This document shows, in pieces, positions 27,343 to 35,572 of a stretch of DNA of 60,106 bases. The translations under genes and the position numbers were made by a program. Origin of the DNA: an uncultured Bacilli bacterium (lineage in GTDB: Bacteria; Bacillota_I; Bacilli_A; RF39; UBA660); contig CAKOSZ010000008.1 in the NCBI GenBank assembly GCA_934119955.1, positions 1 to 60,106 on the forward strand, in the 5' to 3' direction. The notes under the pieces were generated by a model. It had not been told where the DNA came from. It did not search any database and saw only the letters and a list, made by a program, of their open reading frames with translations. Every line of letters starts with the position of its first letter. Position 1 is the stretch's first letter.

Positions 27343-27571
27343 CTGGCATTTGATATATATAAGCACTATTGTCTATGTTTGGTAGTGAAATATATTGCTG
27401 TATTTCATCTAATACTTCTAATACTCTTTTTTTTGTTTTGTATCTTGCTATGTTAAAACCATAGTTTTTTGTAAATGCTCTTAAACCATAACCTGTGCCT
27501 GTTTCTTCATATATAATTGCTTCACATTTTATTAAATGTTTTCTTTCTTGACTACGTATCCATAATTCCAT
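27335..27571 (-). CDS. Early phage protein (MELWIRSQ family)
   Basis: A 78-residue protein starting MELWIRSQERKHLIKC and containing ARYKTKKRVLEVLDEIQQYI. I recall this pattern from many Firmicutes phage early proteins of unknown function. The stop lies inside the 78-bp duplicated segment, and a remnant of the same C-terminus (IYQMPKE) is found at about 29760-29785. Confidence 0.65.
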   Translation of the reverse strand: MELWIRSQERKHLIKCEAIIYEETGTGYGLRAFTKNYGFNIARYKTKKRVLEVLDEIQQYISLPNIDNSAYIYQMPEE

Positions 27572-27822
27572 TACTTTTCCTCCTTATTCCAACTCAATTC
27601 ATTTACTTGTTGGTTTATTGCTTGTAATAAAAGCATACTAATATCGTTTACATCATCTAAATATACACTTTCCATTTCCTTATCAAATGTAATTGTTTTA
27701 GCACCAATAAAACCAAATGTGTCATTATTAAATTTGTTTTTTGAATAGACTATTTGATTATCATTTGTTTCAATATCTAAATACCAACCTAATTCTTCAA
27801 ATAACTCCCTAGCACTTTTCAT
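27571..27822 (-). CDS. Early phage protein, unknown
   Basis: An 83-residue protein (SARELFEELGWYLDIET, IGAKTITFDKEMESVYL) with an AAAGGAG site upstream. Its TAA overlaps the next ATG by one base. No family is recognised. Confidence 0.5.
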   Translation of the reverse strand: MKSARELFEELGWYLDIETNDNQIVYSKNKFNNDTFGFIGAKTITFDKEMESVYLDDVNDISMLLLQAINQQVNELSWNKEEK

Positions 27823-27839
27823 ATTTTAATCTTTCTCCT

Positions 27840-28373
27840 TTAAATTATTTTCCATTTTATCAATACATTTTGAATATAGTTATCTATTTTTTCTTCTATT
27901 GTATTCCCTTTAAACCAACAATTTTGTTTCCAATTGTAAGCAGACATACACTCTTGTTCTATTTTTCCACTTGGATAAATATAAAAGTAAACACTTCTAC
28001 ACTCACTTTCATAATAAGTTGCTATTCCACCTAATGATATACAATAACAATTTTCATTATTCCAATTAATAATTTTTTCTTCAATATTAGAATTAATTCT
28101 TATATTTCGACTATTTTCATAACCACCTTTGCCAGTATAATTAAGATATTTTGAACATATATTTCTTACCATTTCTATTTCATCTTTTGGTATTACTTTT
28201 TTTAATTCTTCACTATCAGCACTACGACTAACTTCACAATAAACATTAACTTCAAATTGCAAATTGCATTTATCACATTTAACTTTTCTATAATTTGAAT
28301 ATTGTTTACATATCTTAAAATTATATTCATTATATTCATTACAATAAGGGCATTCTATTCTAAAATTGCTCAT
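27840..28373 (-). CDS. Zinc-ribbon protein, unknown
   Basis: A 177-residue protein with an N-terminal zinc ribbon: CPYC at residues 9-12 and CDKC at about 34-37. The C-terminal two-thirds is a Cys/Tyr-rich globular domain (ENCYCISLGGIATYYESEC). It probably binds nucleic acid or protein. AAGGAGAAATAGGT precedes the ATG. Confidence 0.5.
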   Translation of the reverse strand: MSNFRIECPYCNEYNEYNFKICKQYSNYRKVKCDKCNLQFEVNVYCEVSRSADSEELKKVIPKDEIEMVRNICSKYLNYTGKGGYENSRNIRINSNIEEKIINWNNENCYCISLGGIATYYESECRSVYFYIYPSGKIEQECMSAYNWKQNCWFKGNTIEEKIDNYIQNVLIKWKII

Positions 28374-28375
28374 AC

Positions 28376-28900
28376 CTATTTCTCCTTTAAATTGTTGATT
28401 TCATCTATTAGTTCATTGATTTTGTTTTGCTGAATTATTATATTTTTCCATGCTTTATATTCATTTTCTCCATAAGGTGGTATTAAATCATTAATCATTA
28501 ATATTTTATCTATTTTTTCTATCTTCTTTGGCTCTTCGATTATTTCTACTTCATCATTTAATTTATACATATCTAATTCTTCCCACAATCTATATTTATC
28601 GTTATTTATATAACAACTTTCTTGCCATTTCTCTTCCAAAAAGTCTTTTAACTCTTGCCAATTATCTTTTAATTCGTAATATCTTTTATACACTTCTTCT
28701 GCATCAGGTATTATCCCTGCATAATCTCTATTTGGGTTTTTCTTCTTATCTTCTTCATCAAATTCTTTATCAAACTTGCTTATTAAACCTCTTTTCTGTC
28801 TTAACCCTACTATATGCTCTAATTCCATATTTTCTTCTTGCAACTCTATTATAAAGTCTTTTAGTTCGCTTTCACTCATTTTTCCTATACTCTTACTCAT
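28376..28900 (-). CDS. Coiled-coil early protein, unknown
   Basis: A 174-residue acidic, helical protein (SESELKDFIIELQEENMEL at the start). The segment ELKDNWQELKDFLEEKWQE resembles ELNKYKDNWNKLKKYL in the 138-residue protein encoded at 29083-29499, so the two may be related modular coiled-coil proteins. Its ATG overlaps the preceding stop by 8 bases. Confidence 0.5.
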   Translation of the reverse strand: MSKSIGKMSESELKDFIIELQEENMELEHIVGLRQKRGLISKFDKEFDEEDKKKNPNRDYAGIIPDAEEVYKRYYELKDNWQELKDFLEEKWQESCYINNDKYRLWEELDMYKLNDEVEIIEEPKKIEKIDKILMINDLIPPYGENEYKAWKNIIIQQNKINELIDEINNLKEK

Positions 28901-29090
28901 TTTCTCTTCCTCTTTTCCACTTTTTCTTTATCATCAAAAGAAATTCACACTCATCATTTTCTCCATTTATGCTACATATATCTCCTCTTTCTCTTATCTT
29001 TACACTTAACTCCTGTGAAAACCTATTTATATTCTTTCTTAGATACCTTATATATGCTTCTATATGCTCTTTTGCTTTTCTTTTATTCAT
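28893..29090 (-). CDS. Small basic early protein
   Basis: A 65-residue Lys/Arg-rich protein (KAKEHIEAYIRYLRKNINRF) overlapping both neighbours by 8 bases. The N-terminal half looks like one amphipathic helix. Function unknown. Confidence 0.45.
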   Translation of the reverse strand: MNKRKAKEHIEAYIRYLRKNINRFSQELSVKIRERGDICSINGENDECEFLLMIKKKWKRGRENE

Positions 29091-29499
29091 TTCCTTTTCC
29101 TTGTTCTAGTTCTCGTATTTTATTTATAATAATAAGTATTGCTATACCAGGTTCAGTATTTTTTGTTACATTTGCTAAATTTTGTAATGCAAATCCTCTT
29201 TTCCTTATGTCGAATAAATATTTTTTTAACTTATTCCAATTATCTTTATATTTATTTAATTCAGCATTATATAAAGATTTACTATACAATTCACACATTT
29301 TATTTAGTTCCTTGTATTTATCTTCTAATTCCATATATTCTTCTTCTCTAGCACTTATTTGTATTTTTAGTTGTTTGTTTTCCTGTTGTAATTTATCTAT
29401 ATAATCTATAAGATTTTCTTTAAAGCTGATTGTTATTTCATCATATCTTGAAGTTTTACTTTCAGGTTCATAATAATCATCTATTTTTATCTTATTCAT
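29083..29499 (-). CDS. Coiled-coil early protein, unknown
   Basis: A 138-residue protein with long heptads (LIDYIDKLQQENKQLKIQI, EYMELEDKYKELNKM). Its ATG overlaps by one base the stop of the broken gene upstream (TAATG), showing that the broken gene was a real operon member. Confidence 0.5.
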   Translation of the reverse strand: MNKIKIDDYYEPESKTSRYDEITISFKENLIDYIDKLQQENKQLKIQISAREEEYMELEDKYKELNKMCELYSKSLYNAELNKYKDNWNKLKKYLFDIRKRGFALQNLANVTKNTEPGIAILIIINKIRELEQGKGNE

Positions 29500-29738
29500 T
29501 ATTCCACCACCTTTACAACTAAATCGGCTTTTATTAAGTCATATATCAAATTAACAACATTAGAATTAAAATTTACTATTCTAATAGTTTTATCTTTATG
29601 TATCACTAATTTTGTTGTTGTTTTGCCATTGCAATCGTATATATAAGCATATCTATTACAACAACTTTCTCTGGTTCATTTTTCAAACCCATACTTTTCC
29701 AACTCTTTCAATTCAACATCTTCTCTTATTTTAAGCAT
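29499..29738 (-). pseudogene. Second copy of the 27076 gene, interrupted by TGA
   Basis: The frame from ATG 29738 reads MLKIREDVELKELEKYGFEK, then TGA at 29676-29678, then stays open in the same frame to TAA at 29499, ending YDLIKADLVVKVVE, which matches the intact gene's C-terminus (FDLIKADLVEKV). Upstream and start-codon sequences are identical to the intact copy. TGA is a stop here, so this looks like a nonsense mutation and not a frameshift. Programmed readthrough is the less likely alternative. Confidence 0.75.
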
Positions 29739-29762
29739 AATATCAGTCCTTTCTTTATTCTT
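29685..29762. repeat. 78-bp direct repeat, copy 2
   Basis: Identical to 27265-27342, 2.4 kb away. A gene-end remnant coding IYQMPKE-stop lies directly beside it (about 29760-29785), so a unit made of one gene's 3' end and the next gene's 5' end was copied. Confidence 0.85.
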
Positions 29763-29804
29763 TCGGCATTTGATATATATTAGCACTAACAAATCATTTA
29801 TTTT

Positions 29805-29888
29805 TTATTCCCACATAACAGCAAAAACTAAAATCATAATTATTAAAAATATTATTATTTTAGCTACAAAATTACATTTTTTAGTCAT
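29805..29888 (-). CDS. 27-residue single-span membrane micropeptide
   Basis: ATG 29888 has AAGGAG five bases upstream and overlaps the stop of the preceding gene by 8 bases (ATGACTAA), the same junction type used by other genes of this operon. The product MTKKCNFVAK is followed by a hydrophobic stretch (IIIFLIIMILVFAVMW) to the end. Too short for family assignment. It could be a membrane-acting phage micropeptide. Confidence 0.5.
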   Translation of the reverse strand: MTKKCNFVAKIIIFLIIMILVFAVMWE

Positions 29889-30420
29889 GCTTTCTCCTTT
29901 TTAATACTTCGCGTAAACCATACTCATATGCTTTTAAATCTTCAAGTGTTTTTTTAGGCACTTTTTTCTCTAAAAATTCTATTTTCTTTTTAGCCTTTTC
30001 TAGTTCTTCTCTAAGTTTATTTACTTCTTTTTTATAAGCACCTGATGTACCTCTAACTTTTATAAATGCTGCTCTTTTATTTTCTAACTTTAAAGTAGTT
30101 TTTGCTAAGTTGTGATGAAGTTCTTGAATTTCTTTATTTCTATCTTGCATGGCATTTTCTAATATCAAATTTCTATTAGTTCTTACTGATAATAGACTTT
30201 CTAAATCTTTGATTTTATTATTTTTATTTTCAAGTTCAATATTTAAATTTTCTATTTCAGCTTCTAAAACATCTTTTACTTTTTTGCTTTCTTTTTTTAA
30301 ATGTTCTAAATCAATTCTACTTTTATCAGAATAATCTAACATTTCGTAATATTCTTCTCTTAAAGTTTTAAAATTAATCAACCAAGAAATAACCCCCATT
30401 TCGTTATTTCTCTTTTTCAT
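29881..30420 (-). CDS. Coiled-coil early protein, unknown
   Basis: A 179-residue protein, nearly all coiled coil (LKKESKKVKDVLEAEIENL, KLREELEKAKKKIEFLEKK), with a basic C-terminus (REVLKRRKHD). It is probably a structural or scaffolding accessory factor. An alternative start lies at the MGVISW codon, seven codons in. Confidence 0.5.
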   Translation of the reverse strand: MKKRNNEMGVISWLINFKTLREEYYEMLDYSDKSRIDLEHLKKESKKVKDVLEAEIENLNIELENKNNKIKDLESLLSVRTNRNLILENAMQDRNKEIQELHHNLAKTTLKLENKRAAFIKVRGTSGAYKKEVNKLREELEKAKKKIEFLEKKVPKKTLEDLKAYEYGLREVLKRRKHD

Positions 30421-30706
30421 CTACTACTTTCTCCTTTAATAAAGTTTCATACCACTTGATATGATTTTCACTTTGAATTTTTAAATCATATGCTATATCT
30501 TCTGGCGAAAATTGTTCCCATCCAATCAAAGATTCTTTAAAACATTTATCACAATAAGTATCATGTAATAAGTAAATTAATTTCATTTTTATGAATGGTC
30601 CTTTGCCACAACCATTACATATTCCAAAGCCACCCCATCTTACTATTTCAAAAAAATTTACATCAACATAACTAAAACCTTGTTTTGTATAATTAACTTT
30701 TCTCAT
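30404..30706 (-). CDS. Zinc-binding early phage protein
   Basis: A 100-residue protein with a four-Cys zinc site: CNGC at residues 30-33 and CDKC at about 52-55. The surrounding pattern GFGICNGCGKGPFIKMKLIY resembles a widespread Firmicutes phage family without known function. It overlaps both neighbours. Confidence 0.6.
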   Translation of the reverse strand: MRKVNYTKQGFSYVDVNFFEIVRWGGFGICNGCGKGPFIKMKLIYLLHDTYCDKCFKESLIGWEQFSPEDIAYDLKIQSENHIKWYETLLKEKVVDEKEK

Positions 30707-31005
30707 TTCCTTCCCCTATTAATGTCTTTTTCATACTTTCTAATTACTTCTTCTCTACAACCTTTATTACTACAATAAATACGCCCTGAATACATATATG
30801 TGTCTGTACCATAACAAACTGCACTATGACAGTTTGGACATTCTACTATGTAATCTAATTCATCATCAGAATTTCTTTTATCCAAAATCTTTATTGGTGG
30901 TTGGCTTAAACTTGCATAAAGATAATTATCTAAATTTTTGTCTTCGAATTTATTTCCTGTTATTAATGCATTTAATATTTTTGCAACTAATCTATCATTT
31001 TCCAT
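30703..31005 (-). CDS. Zinc-ribbon early protein
   Basis: A 100-residue protein whose C-terminal half has a zinc-ribbon pattern (CPNCHSAVCYGTD ... IYCSNKGCREEV). It probably binds nucleic acid; function unknown. The start overlaps the 150-residue gene upstream. Confidence 0.5.
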   Translation of the reverse strand: MENDRLVAKILNALITGNKFEDKNLDNYLYASLSQPPIKILDKRNSDDELDYIVECPNCHSAVCYGTDTYMYSGRIYCSNKGCREEVIRKYEKDINRGRK

Positions 31006-31447
31006 CTTCTAGTACCTGTAATTGAATTATTGCTTCTTCCTTTAATCTTTTCATATTGTTATTGAATTTTTTGTCACTCACATACATTCCTGTAAAACCT
31101 TTAATTAGAGTATGAATACAAGTTGATAAAATTATTATTCTCATTGTATAATTGTTAAAAAATATATTTATAAGTGCTAATATAAAATTTATCCAAGCAA
31201 TAGCCAAATTAATATGACCATCTATTTCACTATAATCATATTCTCTGTTTTTCTTAGCAAATTTTAATAGATCCTTTTCTGTGCTATCTTCACTTGTCAT
31301 AATAGCCTTGTTAAATTTACTAAAATATAAATCTTTATCACTATATTTTCTATATAATTCCCATTTACATGCACCATCTTCTTTTAAATTAACCCAAAGA
31401 TGATAATTATTTCCTAATAGTCGTCTTATTTTTAATTCTTTTTTCAT
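30995..31447 (-). CDS. Membrane protein with two central spans
   Basis: A 150-residue protein with charged ends and two hydrophobic segments at about residues 77-95 and 98-118 (LAIAWINFILALINIFF, MRIIILSTCIHTLIKGF). The N-terminal 70 residues look soluble. It is unusual among early replication genes; a superinfection-exclusion role is possible but is only a guess. Confidence 0.5.
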   Translation of the reverse strand: MKKELKIRRLLGNNYHLWVNLKEDGACKWELYRKYSDKDLYFSKFNKAIMTSEDSTEKDLLKFAKKNREYDYSEIDGHINLAIAWINFILALINIFFNNYTMRIIILSTCIHTLIKGFTGMYVSDKKFNNNMKRLKEEAIIQLQVLEDGK

Positions 31448-31477
31448 ATCTAATTCTCCTTTTGTAAGTAAATAAAT

Positions 31478-31825
31478 TTATTTACTTTCTGTTAAAAATT
31501 TTATTTTGAATAAATCCCTTTCGTTTCGGTAAGGAATTCCTTTATACGTAGGTAGTAATATAAAATACATATCACGTATAATATCTTCTGGTTCAAACTT
31601 TTCTATATATGCTATATTCTCTTTTACAAAATAATTAAGTTGTAATTTGCCATAGACTTTGATAAATATTTCGTCAATATCTAGTGTTGTTGAATAATAA
31701 CCATCACTTTGTTTTTTTATTTCAGGTATAACTTCAAATAAAAATTGTTTATATGCTTTCATAAAGTATTTACGAATAGCCCTTAATTGTTTTTCAAATT
31801 CATTTGGATTAATTACTTTAATCAT
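31478..31825 (-). CDS. Early phage protein, unknown
   Basis: A 115-residue protein with an N-terminal helix (FEKQLRAIRKYFMKAYKQFL) and a C-terminal alpha/beta region (EPEDIIRDMYFILLPTYKG). Its start overlaps the preceding stop (ATGA). No family is recognised. Confidence 0.45.
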   Translation of the reverse strand: MIKVINPNEFEKQLRAIRKYFMKAYKQFLFEVIPEIKKQSDGYYSTTLDIDEIFIKVYGKLQLNYFVKENIAYIEKFEPEDIIRDMYFILLPTYKGIPYRNERDLFKIKFLTESK

Positions 31826-32100
31826 CTTTTTTCCTCATACAAACCACAAGCAATATCATTTTTCATGATATCTGTTGTATTTGAATGCCCTAAGCCTAAC
31901 TTTATGCATTTGAAATATGTTCTACCGTTTCTCGTTATTTTCTTAAAGCATTTACAATTTTTGCAATATAACCCTTGTCTAAACCCGTAGCAATTTCTAA
32001 AATATGATTTTAATGCTATACGTCCACCTTGTTTTTCAAGTGCTTTTGGTTCTATTTCTTCTAACGGAATTTCATTACCGTAAATATCTATTTGTTTCAT
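31822..32100 (-). CDS. Zinc-binding early phage protein
   Basis: A 92-residue protein with Cys residues spaced CKNCKCF ... YFKCIKLG ... DIACGLY, a pattern I recall from phage proteins beside NinB and SSB genes. The N-terminus MKQIDIYGNEIPLEEIE is also typical of that group. A nucleic-acid-binding role is plausible. Confidence 0.6.
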   Translation of the reverse strand: MKQIDIYGNEIPLEEIEPKALEKQGGRIALKSYFRNCYGFRQGLYCKNCKCFKKITRNGRTYFKCIKLGLGHSNTTDIMKNDIACGLYEEKR

Positions 32101-32561
32101 AATTTCCCCCAGTCATTTTTTAAAGTAGCCAACTCTTGTGGTGTTAATGTTTCAATATCTAATTGTTTAGCCTCTTGAACGACATAATCAATAAAGATAG
32201 CCATTTGACTAGTGTTATAACTACTTGTTCCGTAATAGGCTATAACATCAGTTAAACCAGTTATTTTAGTTTCACTAGTTTCACATAACCAACCAAGTCC
32301 CTTTTCATCCCAAATTTTGATAAATGTAGGTACTGCATCACTATTCATAGTAATTATTCTATAAATTCCTTTATTCTTAATAAAATCACGATACACATCT
32401 TCTTTTGTTAATCCTAATTTATCAGCAATTTTGCCTAGCAAAACCCAACAATACGAATTAGCATTTAATGATCTTTTCCTTTTAACTTCCTTTAATTCAA
32501 AAATTTTATCAGTATCTAATTCCAACATCTTTGGAATTAATTCTTTTATAGTTCCTGTCAT
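32097..32561 (-). CDS. NinB-like recombination protein
   Basis: A 154-residue protein with KRKRSLNANSYCWVLLGKIAD, the signature of NinB/Orf-type phage recombination proteins, followed by a globular helical domain (LGLTKEDVYRDFIKNKG). In lambda, NinB (Orf) works with SSB and the annealing pathway. Here it lies directly downstream of ssb, supporting the assignment. Confidence 0.75.
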   Translation of the reverse strand: MTGTIKELIPKMLELDTDKIFELKEVKRKRSLNANSYCWVLLGKIADKLGLTKEDVYRDFIKNKGIYRIITMNSDAVPTFIKIWDEKGLGWLCETSETKITGLTDVIAYYGTSSYNTSQMAIFIDYVVQEAKQLDIETLTPQELATLKNDWGKL

Positions 32562-33007
32562 TAAAATGGTAAATCATCATCACTAATTTGTAATTCTGGA
32601 TTATATTCTTCATTCATAACTGTTTTAGTTGATAACTGAGCATACTGATTTTCTTCAACTGGTGTTAATTCCTTTGTTTGTTCTTCTTGTTTTTCCTTTT
32701 GTGTTAGAAATTGAATTTCATCAGCCATCACTTCCGTTGTATATTTTCTTTTTCCGTCTTTGTCGTCGTATGAATCTGTTCTAATCCTTCCTACTAGTGA
32801 TATTAAATTTCCTTTCTTTTGAAATTTTACTAAATTCTCTGCTAACTTGTTAAAGCATTTGCAAGATATGAAATCTGTTTCTCTTGTACCATCATTTTTA
32901 ACTCTTCTATCTATTGCCAAATTAAACATTGCTATTGCTGTATTACCTGTCGTATACCTTAGTTCAGGATCTCTTGTTAATCTACCTATTAAAATTACCT
33001 TATTCAT
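32561..33007 (-). CDS. ssb: Single-stranded DNA-binding protein
   Basis: A 148-residue SSB. The OB-fold signature is clear: MNKVILIGRLTRDPELRYT, TAIAMFNLAIDR, RETDFISCKCF, and the C-terminal tip SDDDLPF that binds partner proteins. ATG 33007 has GAGGCAAAAG upstream and overlaps the preceding stop by 8 bases. It works with the ERF annealase and YqaJ nuclease encoded upstream. Confidence 0.95.
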   Translation of the reverse strand: MNKVILIGRLTRDPELRYTTGNTAIAMFNLAIDRRVKNDGTRETDFISCKCFNKLAENLVKFQKKGNLISLVGRIRTDSYDDKDGKRKYTTEVMADEIQFLTQKEKQEEQTKELTPVEENQYAQLSTKTVMNEEYNPELQISDDDLPF

Positions 33008-33284
33008 CTTTTGCCTCATAAAAACGAATAACACTATCAATTATTCCTTTTGACCATTTTAATTTTTCTAACGCATAGTTTGGATGTATTTTAAAATTTC
33101 TAGCATATACTTCTAAAACTGCACTTATTCCAATAAATGCGTCTGCTAAATCTTTCATAAATGCATCATCTCTTACTTGATTTTTTGAGTAATAATGTCT
33201 ATAAACTTCCATATAATTATTTATAAAATTTGCACATTCTTTTCCTACTGAATTTTGTGTCATTTCTTCCATAAATTTTTCCAT
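33000..33284 (-). CDS. Recombination-module protein, unknown
   Basis: A 94-residue helical protein (KECANFINNYMEVYRHYY, DLADAFIGISAVLEVYARN) encoded between the YqaJ exonuclease and ssb. Its position in the recombination cassette suggests an accessory role; the family is not recognised. Confidence 0.5.
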   Translation of the reverse strand: MEKFMEEMTQNSVGKECANFINNYMEVYRHYYSKNQVRDDAFMKDLADAFIGISAVLEVYARNFKIHPNYALEKLKWSKGIIDSVIRFYEAKDE

Positions 33285-33285
33285 A

Positions 33286-34185
33286 TTAAATTTCCTTCGG
33301 TAATGTAATTTTTACATAACCAGCCTTTCCTTTTTGTACTACATCTTCGCTATATTGGTCCCATAAATCCAAATTATTTTCCTTAAATAATTGCTCATTG
33401 AACTTTCTAACTACTTTATCTTCTCCATCTGCTACTAATGTAATTTTTACTCCATTAGGTGTTTCCCATTTTTTAATGTTGTTATTTTCCATAGCACTTT
33501 TTAATTGTGCTTTGAGTTCTTTAGCTTGAACTTCAATTTTTTTCATTTCAGTAAGTTGATTCTCTAATGCTACTATTTTATTTGATAATTCAGTTAAATC
33601 AACTGGCAATAACTCTTCTTCTGTTATAAATGGATTTTCTTTAACCTTTGCTAAATCAATTCTAAATTGCTTTACTGCCTTGTTTATATCTTCAACTAAT
33701 TTTTTAAAATCATCTAGTCTAATATCGTATTGAATTAATCTTTTACTATCAAACTCTTCATTAAAATCATCTGGTCTATGGTAAATAGCAAGTTTTCCAT
33801 GATTTCTTTTTGTGTACTCCATATAAAACAACAATTGAACTAAATAAACTTTATAGTCTTCTACTTTTTCATGTATTTGAGAAGTTGTTTTTATTTCAAG
33901 TACCATTTCCTTGTTTATTCCGTCAGTATGACATCTAATATCGTTTTCTATAAACTTGCCTTCTACAAACTTATCTTCTCTATTTTCGTTGATAAAATCT
34001 CTTATTTTTGGTTCTAACACATTTCCGTACTCTGTATACTCATTACCTTCAAAAGTTTCTTCTTTAAGTCCTGCTTTTTCAAGTAATAAATCGAATCTTT
34101 TTTTAAATTGACTTATTCCCATAATTATTGAAATATCAGATCCTCCAATATAAAGATTTCTGTTTTCTTTAACACTAGCCTGCAT
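33286..34185 (-). CDS. YqaJ-type viral recombinase (exonuclease)
   Basis: A 299-residue lambda-exonuclease-fold nuclease. Features: N-terminal YIGGSDISIIMG, the EYGNVLEPKI segment, catalytic HTDGI...MVLEIKTT (Asp then Glu-x-Lys), and QLLFYM. The C-terminal third has a coiled coil (LENQLTEMKKIEVQAKELK). ATG 34185 has AAGGTG upstream. It overlaps the ERF gene and would make 3' overhangs for annealing. Confidence 0.9.
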   Translation of the reverse strand: MQASVKENRNLYIGGSDISIIMGISQFKKRFDLLLEKAGLKEETFEGNEYTEYGNVLEPKIRDFINENREDKFVEGKFIENDIRCHTDGINKEMVLEIKTTSQIHEKVEDYKVYLVQLLFYMEYTKRNHGKLAIYHRPDDFNEEFDSKRLIQYDIRLDDFKKLVEDINKAVKQFRIDLAKVKENPFITEEELLPVDLTELSNKIVALENQLTEMKKIEVQAKELKAQLKSAMENNNIKKWETPNGVKITLVADGEDKVVRKFNEQLFKENNLDLWDQYSEDVVQKGKAGYVKITLPKEI

Positions 34186-34804
34186 AATTTTCACCTTCTA
34201 AAATCTTAATTACTTTTTGAAATTCACTTTGTTTACTCTTAGAATTTAATTTATAATTTTTAGCAACTTCGTTTATATCAAGTCCCTTTAATTTGCATAA
34301 CTCAATTAAATTTTGTCTGTAATTCGTAGTATCTTTTTCTAGCAATTCGTTATTGTTCATACTATCAATTACTTCACCATCGGTTATACCAAAAGCATTT
34401 AAATACAAATATCTCTTGTAGTATGTATTTAAAGCTCCTAAGTACTGTATATCTTGCATACTAGGTACTTGAATATATTCACCTTCTTTTGATTTTATAA
34501 AATTACCATTTTTATCTTTTTTGTAAGTTAATGGAGTTTCAAACAATTTGAAAGGTATTGTATATTCTTGTTTTTCTTCTCCTTTAACAAGTTCTAAAAT
34601 TGAATATCCTTCTTCAATACGATATCTATCATTAATTCCTTCTTCAAGCATTAATTCATTTAGTTTCGGTAAAAAGTCTGCTAACTCAAAATAATCAAAT
34701 CCTGCATATTTATTCTTACCACTCTTTTTTAATTTTGCATTTTGTAATTTAACTCTAATGCTAATAATACTTTCATTTAAATTTTTAATTTTTGTTTCCG
34801 TCAT
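34175..34804 (-). CDS. erf: ERF-family ssDNA annealing protein
   Basis: A 209-residue protein with the ERF signature: SGKNKYAGFDYFELADFLP and YLGALNTYYKRYLYLNAFGI. ERF proteins anneal single strands during phage recombination and genome circularisation. It overlaps both the replication initiator gene and the YqaJ gene. Confidence 0.9.
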   Translation of the reverse strand: MTETKIKNLNESIISIRVKLQNAKLKKSGKNKYAGFDYFELADFLPKLNELMLEEGINDRYRIEEGYSILELVKGEEKQEYTIPFKLFETPLTYKKDKNGNFIKSKEGEYIQVPSMQDIQYLGALNTYYKRYLYLNAFGITDGEVIDSMNNNELLEKDTTNYRQNLIELCKLKGLDINEVAKNYKLNSKSKQSEFQKVIKILEGENYAG

Positions 34805-35510
34805 TTTCTTCTTCTCCTAAATCTTCTAAAATTTCTTTCAACTCATCTAGCCCCTGTTCATCTTTTTTTTGTTCTTTATCAAACCATTTCGGTGTTTCTT
34901 TTTTAGGTAATGCTTTCTTTCTTTTTTCAGCATCACGAACTTTGTTTTTGATTATTCCAAAAATGTAGTTAATGTTCCCTTTATTTTTGATAAGGGCATC
35001 TTCTATGCATTCATTTATCAATTCTTTATCAACCGTTGTTAAGTATTTTACGATGTTTTGTTCTTCGGGAGTATTTGAATACATTATTCCCTTTGATTGA
35101 AATAAATCTACTATTTTTGCTTCATCTCCCCCTATAACCCCCTCTAAATATGTATAATTATATATATTATAATAACCACTTGTTTTGTTCTTTTCGGGTT
35201 CTTCTCCGGTTTTGTTTTGGTTCTCTTCTGGTTCTTGTTTGGTTTTATTTTGGTTTTCTTCCGGTTCTTCTCCGGTTTCGTTTCGGTTTTCTTTTTTTGC
35301 TCTTCTTTTTGAATTGTTTATGCTTACATTTAATTGTGATTTTAATGTATTAAAAATCGCTTGATTATGATTATTTAAATTTGATGGTTCTATATTTTTA
35401 AATACGTAATCAGTCATTGCTACCAACAATATTTGTTTATCTTTTAAGGGTAACGTATCAACTAAATTATATTGATCATAATAAAATGTAAAACTTTTTA
35501 CTTGCGTCAT
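34785..35510 (-). CDS. Phage replication initiator, DnaD/DUF6291-like
   Basis: A 241-residue protein. The N-terminal ~75 residues (FTFYYDQYNLVDTLPLKDK, INNSKRRAKK) resemble DUF6291-type phage domains. A middle linker repeats an 11-residue unit (NQNKTGEEPEE) three times. The C-terminal helical domain (NIVKYLTTVDKELINECIE) looks DnaD-like. AAGGAG precedes ATG 35510. It is the first of the recombination/replication genes. The linker DNA is an 11-bp repeat array, so the gene may contain the phage origin, as lambda O does. Confidence 0.7.
   Translation of the reverse strand: MTQVKSFTFYYDQYNLVDTLPLKDKQILLVAMTDYVFKNIEPSNLNNHNQAIFNTLKSQLNVSINNSKRRAKKENRNETGEEPEENQNKTKQEPEENQNKTGEEPEKNKTSGYYNIYNYTYLEGVIGGDEAKIVDLFQSKGIMYSNTPEEQNIVKYLTTVDKELINECIEDALIKNKGNINYIFGIIKNKVRDAEKRKKALPKKETPKWFDKEQKKDEQGLDELKEILEDLGEEENDGNKN
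35197..35295 (+). repeat. Nine GGTT units at exact 11-bp spacing (candidate iterons)
   Basis: GGTT starts at 35197, 35208, 35219, 35230, 35241, 35252, 35263, 35274 and 35285, always 11 bases apart, giving three 33-bp superrepeats. The spacing is close to one helical turn. The array lies inside the replication initiator gene. Confidence 0.85.
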
Positions 35511-35572
35511 TTCTACTCCTTATAAAACCTTAACCCCTGATTTGATTTTTTTCTCAATTTATGCTACAATAA

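Noticed and set aside
29676..29678. TGA possibly read as tryptophan (Mollicutes code)
   Set aside because: Other genes end in TGA inside ATGA or TGATG coupling junctions (8157, 25012, 35743), and Trp is coded by TGG throughout. TGA is a stop here.
35197..35295. Repeat array as mere low-complexity protein linker
   Set aside because: Not fully rejected, but the 11-bp DNA step is kept exactly although it is not a codon multiple, so a protein-only explanation is less likely.
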